A DNA stretch of 9,777 bases, from NCBI GenBank assembly GCA_027047745.1, contig JALTUB010000351.1:1620-11396 (forward strand), given 5' to 3'. A program made the position numbers and the translations under genes. The notes beneath the pieces are model-generated. The model saw nothing but the letters and a program-made list of their open reading frames with translations, was not told the DNA's origin and made no database searches. This stretch comes from Sulfurimonas sp. (lineage in GTDB: Bacteria; Campylobacterota; Campylobacteria; Campylobacterales; Sulfurimonadaceae). Below, piece by piece: positions 7,442 through 9,777 of this stretch (within the stretch, counting starts at the first letter, position 1; each line of letters begins with the position of its first letter).

Positions 7442-7469
7442 ATTATACTACTTTCATGATGTTTATCAA
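7442..7469 (-). promoter_or_regulatory. Sigma-70-type promoter of feoAB with Fur-like half site
   Basis: On the minus strand TTGATA (7464-7469) and TATAAT (7442-7447) are separated by 16 bases, one mismatch from the ideal vegetative promoter, giving a leader of about 18-20 bases before feoA. The overlapping stretch GATAAACATCATG matches 10 of 13 positions of the core Fur palindrome GATAATCATTATC but only about 12 of 19 of the full consensus. A repressor there would cover the spacer. The promoter call is good; the Fur call is tentative. Confidence 0.65.
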
Positions 7470-7473
7470 CTTG

Positions 7474-8742
7474 TTAAAAGTTATAATTTAGCATTACTTG
7501 AAATCTATCCCAATCGTTACTTGTTTTAACACTATTTTCTTTGTCTTGACTTACAACATAGATTGCTGATGCTAAAAATCTATCATTGAAATTATATTCA
7601 AAACCCATATCTTGTTCTACTATATGCTCTTTTACATTTAAACTATCTGCTTTTCCTTGAAAATCACCATAAGCATAAAGAAGATTAAAATCATCAAATG
7701 TATAACTTATACCAGATACCAAAGCATTAGCCTCTCTATCTTTTGTAATATCATTTATAATCATCGTATCCATACTGGTATAAAGTGTACCACCACCAAA
7801 ACCAGAGAAACTCTCAAGTCCTGCTTTTTTGTTAGCTCTGTTATATGCTATATTAAAACCAATATCATTTACTACAAGCTCAAACATAGCACCATAAATA
7901 TCTGCTCCAAACCCACTTTTATCTAACTCTTTTTCATTAAGGTACTGAGTCATGGCATGTATCTGCACATCATTATTAATCTCATAGTTTCCACCAAACT
8001 CAAGATAGACTGCGTTTAATTCACCTGTAATATTATAGTACCAAACTCCAAGTTCTAAACCATCATTGTAAGATATACCTCCAAAATTAGCACCGTGTGA
8101 ACCAATATCTTGCCAGCCACTTTCCAAACCAGCATCTACTCCCTGCCATGAATTTAAATGCCCTCCTATAAAATCAAATCCTTCATAATTGTAAGATAAG
8201 ATATAAGCATTAAAACTGTTTTGTATCATTCTAATATCATCACTATCAGCCAGTGGAGTATCTAAACTCTGTCGCCCTACTCTAATGTTCAAATTTTTAT
8301 GCTTATAGTTTAGATACGCTTCTGACATATCTGTATATTTTCCAGAAGTTGAAGATAACTCATTGTTTTGATTTACTCCACTTCCTGTTGCAAAAGAGAT
8401 GTCATGAGAAGTATAAAAAGCAACTCCAGCATTGAAACCTTTAAGCTCGGCTAACTCATACTTTAGTATCCCACCTATTGCAGTTGCATAAGTATCATCT
8501 ACTCCCACTTTTTTTTGCCTATATCCAGCATATATAGTTCTTACTTGTCCTGATACTTTACCATCGCTGAACATACTTTTAATAGTATCTGTCATAGAAA
8601 CTTCTTTGTTTTCTAGTTTTCCTACACTATCTACAACTTTTCTTACAGAGTGGATTCTTTCTCTTTTTTCACTTATCCCATCTGCATTTGCTAAAACACC
8701 TAAGATTAACAAAGTTGCAAACAACTTCATATATTGCTTCAT
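7474..8742 (-). CDS. OprD-like outer-membrane porin
   Basis: Predicted outer-membrane beta-barrel for small-solute diffusion. Residues 1-20 (MKQYMKLFATLLILGVLANA) are a typical signal peptide with cleavage expected after ANA. The mature part (about 402 residues) opens with a charged segment and SDGKVSGQVRTIYAGY, as I recall for Campylobacterota Opr-type porins. It then alternates amphipathic strands rich in Tyr and Gly and ends in LNYNF, the terminal-Phe outer-membrane signature. ATG 8742 has AGGGA seven bases upstream; an ATG four codons later is less well placed. It stands immediately upstream of feoAB and downstream of a strong Fur-box candidate, so it may admit iron or respond to iron limitation. 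Its substrate cannot be deduced, and channels for other solutes are equally possible. Confidence 0.88.
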   Translation of the reverse strand: MKQYMKLFATLLILGVLANADGISEKRERIHSVRKVVDSVGKLENKEVSMTDTIKSMFSDGKVSGQVRTIYAGYRQKKVGVDDTYATAIGGILKYELAELKGFNAGVAFYTSHDISFATGSGVNQNNELSSTSGKYTDMSEAYLNYKHKNLNIRVGRQSLDTPLADSDDIRMIQNSFNAYILSYNYEGFDFIGGHLNSWQGVDAGLESGWQDIGSHGANFGGISYNDGLELGVWYYNITGELNAVYLEFGGNYEINNDVQIHAMTQYLNEKELDKSGFGADIYGAMFELVVNDIGFNIAYNRANKKAGLESFSGFGGGTLYTSMDTMIINDITKDREANALVSGISYTFDDFNLLYAYGDFQGKADSLNVKEHIVEQDMGFEYNFNDRFLASAIYVVSQDKENSVKTSNDWDRFQVMLNYNF

Positions 8743-8770
8743 TTAACTATCCCTATAAATTATTGGCAGA

Positions 8771-8776
8771 ATTGTA
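8771..8776 (-). promoter_or_regulatory. Probable -10 box of the porin gene
   Basis: TACAAT (within TATACAAT) on the minus strand lies about 28 bases before the porin start codon. The expected -35 region, about 8794-8799, has no good match and touches the left end of the palindrome at 8797-8831, so a protein bound there would interfere with polymerase. Confidence 0.4.
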
Positions 8777-8796
8777 TAAAAATTTCACTTAGTTTA

Positions 8797-8831
8797 ATCT
8801 TAATAACGATAAACATTATCATTATTAAGAT
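8797..8831. promoter_or_regulatory. 35-base palindromic operator, probable Fur box
   Basis: Arms of 16 bases (8797-8812 and 8816-8831) pair with one mismatch around a 3-base centre. Positions 8802-8820 match the 19-base Fur consensus GATAATGATAATCATTATC at 16 positions, and the core GATAAACATTATC differs from the core consensus at one base. It sits between the divergent porin and pssA promoters, adjoining the porin -35 region and about 32 bases upstream of the pssA -10. Binding by Fur is inferred from the pattern and the adjacent feoAB genes. Confidence 0.7.
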
Positions 8832-8860
8832 GGGCTTTTTTATATTTTAACATTTAGTCT

Positions 8861-8868
8861 GATATAAT
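8861..8868 (+). promoter_or_regulatory. Extended -10 promoter of pssA
   Basis: TATAAT at 8863-8868 is preceded by TG one base away (8860-8861), the extended -10 pattern TGnTATAAT. Upstream T- and A-rich tracts replace a recognisable -35 box. The leader would be about 20 bases and carries AGAGG at 8886-8890. Confidence 0.6.
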
Positions 8869-8895
8869 AAGGAAAAAATTAACCAAGAGGTATCT

Positions 8896-9453
8896 ATGAA
8901 GTTTTTATACACTCCATCATCACACTTTAACCTAGCAAATCTTTTCACATTTGTAAACATAACAGCAGGTCTTATGGCGACTTACAACATTACTCAAAAC
9001 AATTTTGCGACTGCTATTATACTTGCGTGGATCGGTGGGGCTTTTGATATATTTGATGGAAAAATTGCTAGAAAATATAACTTGAGCAATGAATTTGGTA
9101 TCCAACTTGATAGTTTTGCAGACTTTTTAAGTTTTGTTCTTGTACCTGTCTTTTTGATTTTTCAAGCTGTTTATGCTTCACACCTTGGTAGTTTTGGTAT
9201 GTTTATCGCTTCTATCGTGAGTATATCTTATGTGATAGCAGGGCTTAGAAGACTTATACACTTTAACATAAACGCAGATGCAGGTGAAGTTGATAACTAC
9301 TTTACAGGAGTACCAACACCTCTTGGAGCTATACTTTTATGGCTAGTTTATCTAACAAACGCATACGATATTTTATCTGCTTCTATTGTTGTTATCTTAA
9401 TGGCAGTTATAGGATGGAGCTTGAACTCTACTATTAAAGTTAGACATCCGTAA
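8896..9453 (+). CDS. pssA: CDP-alcohol phosphatidyltransferase, probable phosphatidylserine synthase
   Basis: Integral inner-membrane enzyme that should join a CDP-diacylglycerol phosphatidyl group to serine, the first step toward phosphatidylethanolamine. The full family motif is present: D51-x2-D54-G55-x2-A58-R59-x8-G68-x3-D72-x3-D76, holding the metal and CDP site. RRLIHFNI and FTGVPTPLGA farther on fit the PssA subgroup better than phosphatidylglycerophosphate synthases. Hydrophobic segments lie near 13-30, 36-52, 77-95, 99-117, 141-155 and 158-176. At 185 residues it is near the size of the Bacillus enzyme and shorter than the roughly 240-residue PssA I recall from Campylobacter and Helicobacter, so it may be a second paralogue. 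ATG 8896 follows AGAGG by five bases. Serine as acceptor is inferred. Confidence 0.87.
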   Translation: MKFLYTPSSHFNLANLFTFVNITAGLMATYNITQNNFATAIILAWIGGAFDIFDGKIARKYNLSNEFGIQLDSFADFLSFVLVPVFLIFQAVYASHLGSFGMFIASIVSISYVIAGLRRLIHFNINADAGEVDNYFTGVPTPLGAILLWLVYLTNAYDILSASIVVILMAVIGWSLNSTIKVRHP

Positions 9454-9464
9454 CTTTCCTTTTT
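9436..9464 (+). terminator. Possible intrinsic terminator after pssA
   Basis: AAAGTTA (9436-9442) and TAACTTT (9451-9457) form a 7-base stem with an 8-base loop that spans the pssA stop codon, followed by CCTTTTT. The stem has only one G-C pair, so it would be weak, although the T-run placement is right. Confidence 0.35.
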
Positions 9465-9495
9465 AAATTGACTTTGTAACTAAACTAAAGGATTT

Positions 9496-9549
9496 ATGAT
9501 GGCAAGTAATATTGATTACTCTGCTAAAGTATCAACACACCTAAACTAA
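9496..9549 (+). CDS. 17-codon open frame, possible remnant or small peptide
   Basis: ATG ATG begins a short frame reading MMASNIDYSAKVSTHLN before TAA. AAAGGA lies four to five bases upstream of the first ATG, a better ribosome-binding site than several real genes here have. The stretch DYSAKVSTHLN loosely resembles the start of NifU/IscU scaffold proteins (YSxKVxxHxxNP), but nothing downstream in any frame continues that family, and only 23 bases separate its stop from the convergent gene. It could be a broken gene start, a genuine micropeptide, or chance. Function unknown. Confidence 0.3.
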   Translation: MMASNIDYSAKVSTHLN

Positions 9550-9572
9550 CTCTTAGTATTAACTTTGCTATA

Positions 9573-9777
9573 TCATTGTTTAGGAACATTTTTATTTCTC
9601 TCCTCTTTAAACTTACAAGAACCAACACTTATAACTTTTCCATTTTTTATGGCTTCTTTTATATACAAAAGAGTTCCTTGTGGATCAGCATCACCGACCT
9701 CTTCAGCGATTATTTTTAAAAGCTCATCCTCTTTTGTACTTGTCCAAGTTTTTTCATAGTTATACTGCGTTTGTACT
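9573..9777 (-). CDS. Unrecognised protein, C-terminal 67 residues only
   Basis: An uninterrupted minus-strand frame enters from the right edge and stops at TGA 9573-9575. The visible part begins VQTQYNYEKTWTSTKEDELL, has an amphipathic acidic helix around KEDELLKIIAEEVGDAD, then PQGTLLYIKEAIKNGKVISVGSC and a very basic tail ending in KNVPKQ. One Cys is present, and no membrane segment or known motif is seen. The composition and A/T-ending codons match neighbouring genes, and the opposite-strand open frame over the same bases reads like noise. It converges on pssA. I do not recognise the family; its N terminus lies outside the window. Confidence 0.65.
   Translation of the reverse strand, partial: VQTQYNYEKTWTSTKEDELLKIIAEEVGDADPQGTLLYIKEAIKNGKVISVGSCKFKEERNKNVPKQ

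Noticed and set aside
7149..7529. Plus-strand open frame over feoA and the feoB start
   Set aside because: Antisense to two certain genes; Ser/Phe-rich translation typical of a mirror frame.
7657..7926. Plus-strand open frame of 89 codons inside the porin gene
   Set aside because: Runs antisense to a clear beta-barrel gene, has no ribosome-binding site and low-complexity composition.
8797..8850. The palindrome followed by GGGCTTTTTTA as an intrinsic terminator
   Set aside because: It stands between two divergent genes, so nothing on the plus strand ends there. The stem is AT-rich and the match to a Fur box explains it better.
9480..9549. The CTAAACTAA direct repeats as ends of a mobile element
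   Set aside because: Nine bases and AT-rich, 61 bases apart, with no transposase or terminal inverted repeats.
9565..9759. Plus-strand 64-codon frame at the right end
   Set aside because: Mirror of the minus-strand partial protein, which has the more protein-like composition; no ribosome-binding site.

Overview
The window is AT-rich bacterial chromosome with tightly packed genes. It most resembles a free-living member of the Campylobacterota (Sulfurimonas/Sulfurovum-like). The evidence is the gap-pgk arrangement, an ArsR/ArsS-like two-component pair, a FeoB with the GQPNVGKS G1 box, an OprD-like porin and the codon bias. This assignment is a judgement from remembered family sequences, not a database search. 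I see no tRNA, rRNA, CRISPR array or insertion sequence.

Layout. Positions 1-2153 (minus strand) hold gap followed by pgk, the lower-glycolysis/gluconeogenesis pair; pgk runs off the left edge a few residues short of its end. Positions 2214-3081 (plus strand, divergent from gap) hold nadD and rsfS, which overlap. NadD makes NAD precursors and RsfS silences ribosomes. Positions 3088-8742 (minus strand, convergent with rsfS) hold, in transcription order, an OprD-like outer-membrane porin, feoA, feoB, an OmpR-family response regulator and a histidine kinase. Positions 8896-9453 (plus strand) hold a pssA-type CDP-alcohol phosphatidyltransferase. After it come a 17-codon open frame and, on the minus strand, the C-terminal part of an unrecognised protein cut by the right edge.

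How the parts fit. The 153-base divergent region between the porin and pssA carries a 35-base near-perfect palindrome. It contains a 16/19 match to the classical Fur-box consensus and sits next to the porin promoter. feoA has its own promoter (TTGATA, 16-base spacer, TATAAT) with a weaker Fur-like half site in the spacer. feoA and feoB overlap by four bases, feoB to the regulator is 10 bases, and the regulator to the kinase is a few tens of bases at most. I infer an iron-responsive block: passage across the outer membrane through the porin, ferrous iron import by FeoAB, and a co-transcribed two-component system whose signal is unknown.

The points most worth a second look are the Fur palindrome, the two-component system inside the feo operon, the kinase's apparent lack of any ATG/GTG/TTG start that keeps its first membrane segment, the nearly leaderless nadD, a shortened surface hairpin in GAPDH, and the tiny ORF after pssA. 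Most other content is ordinary housekeeping.
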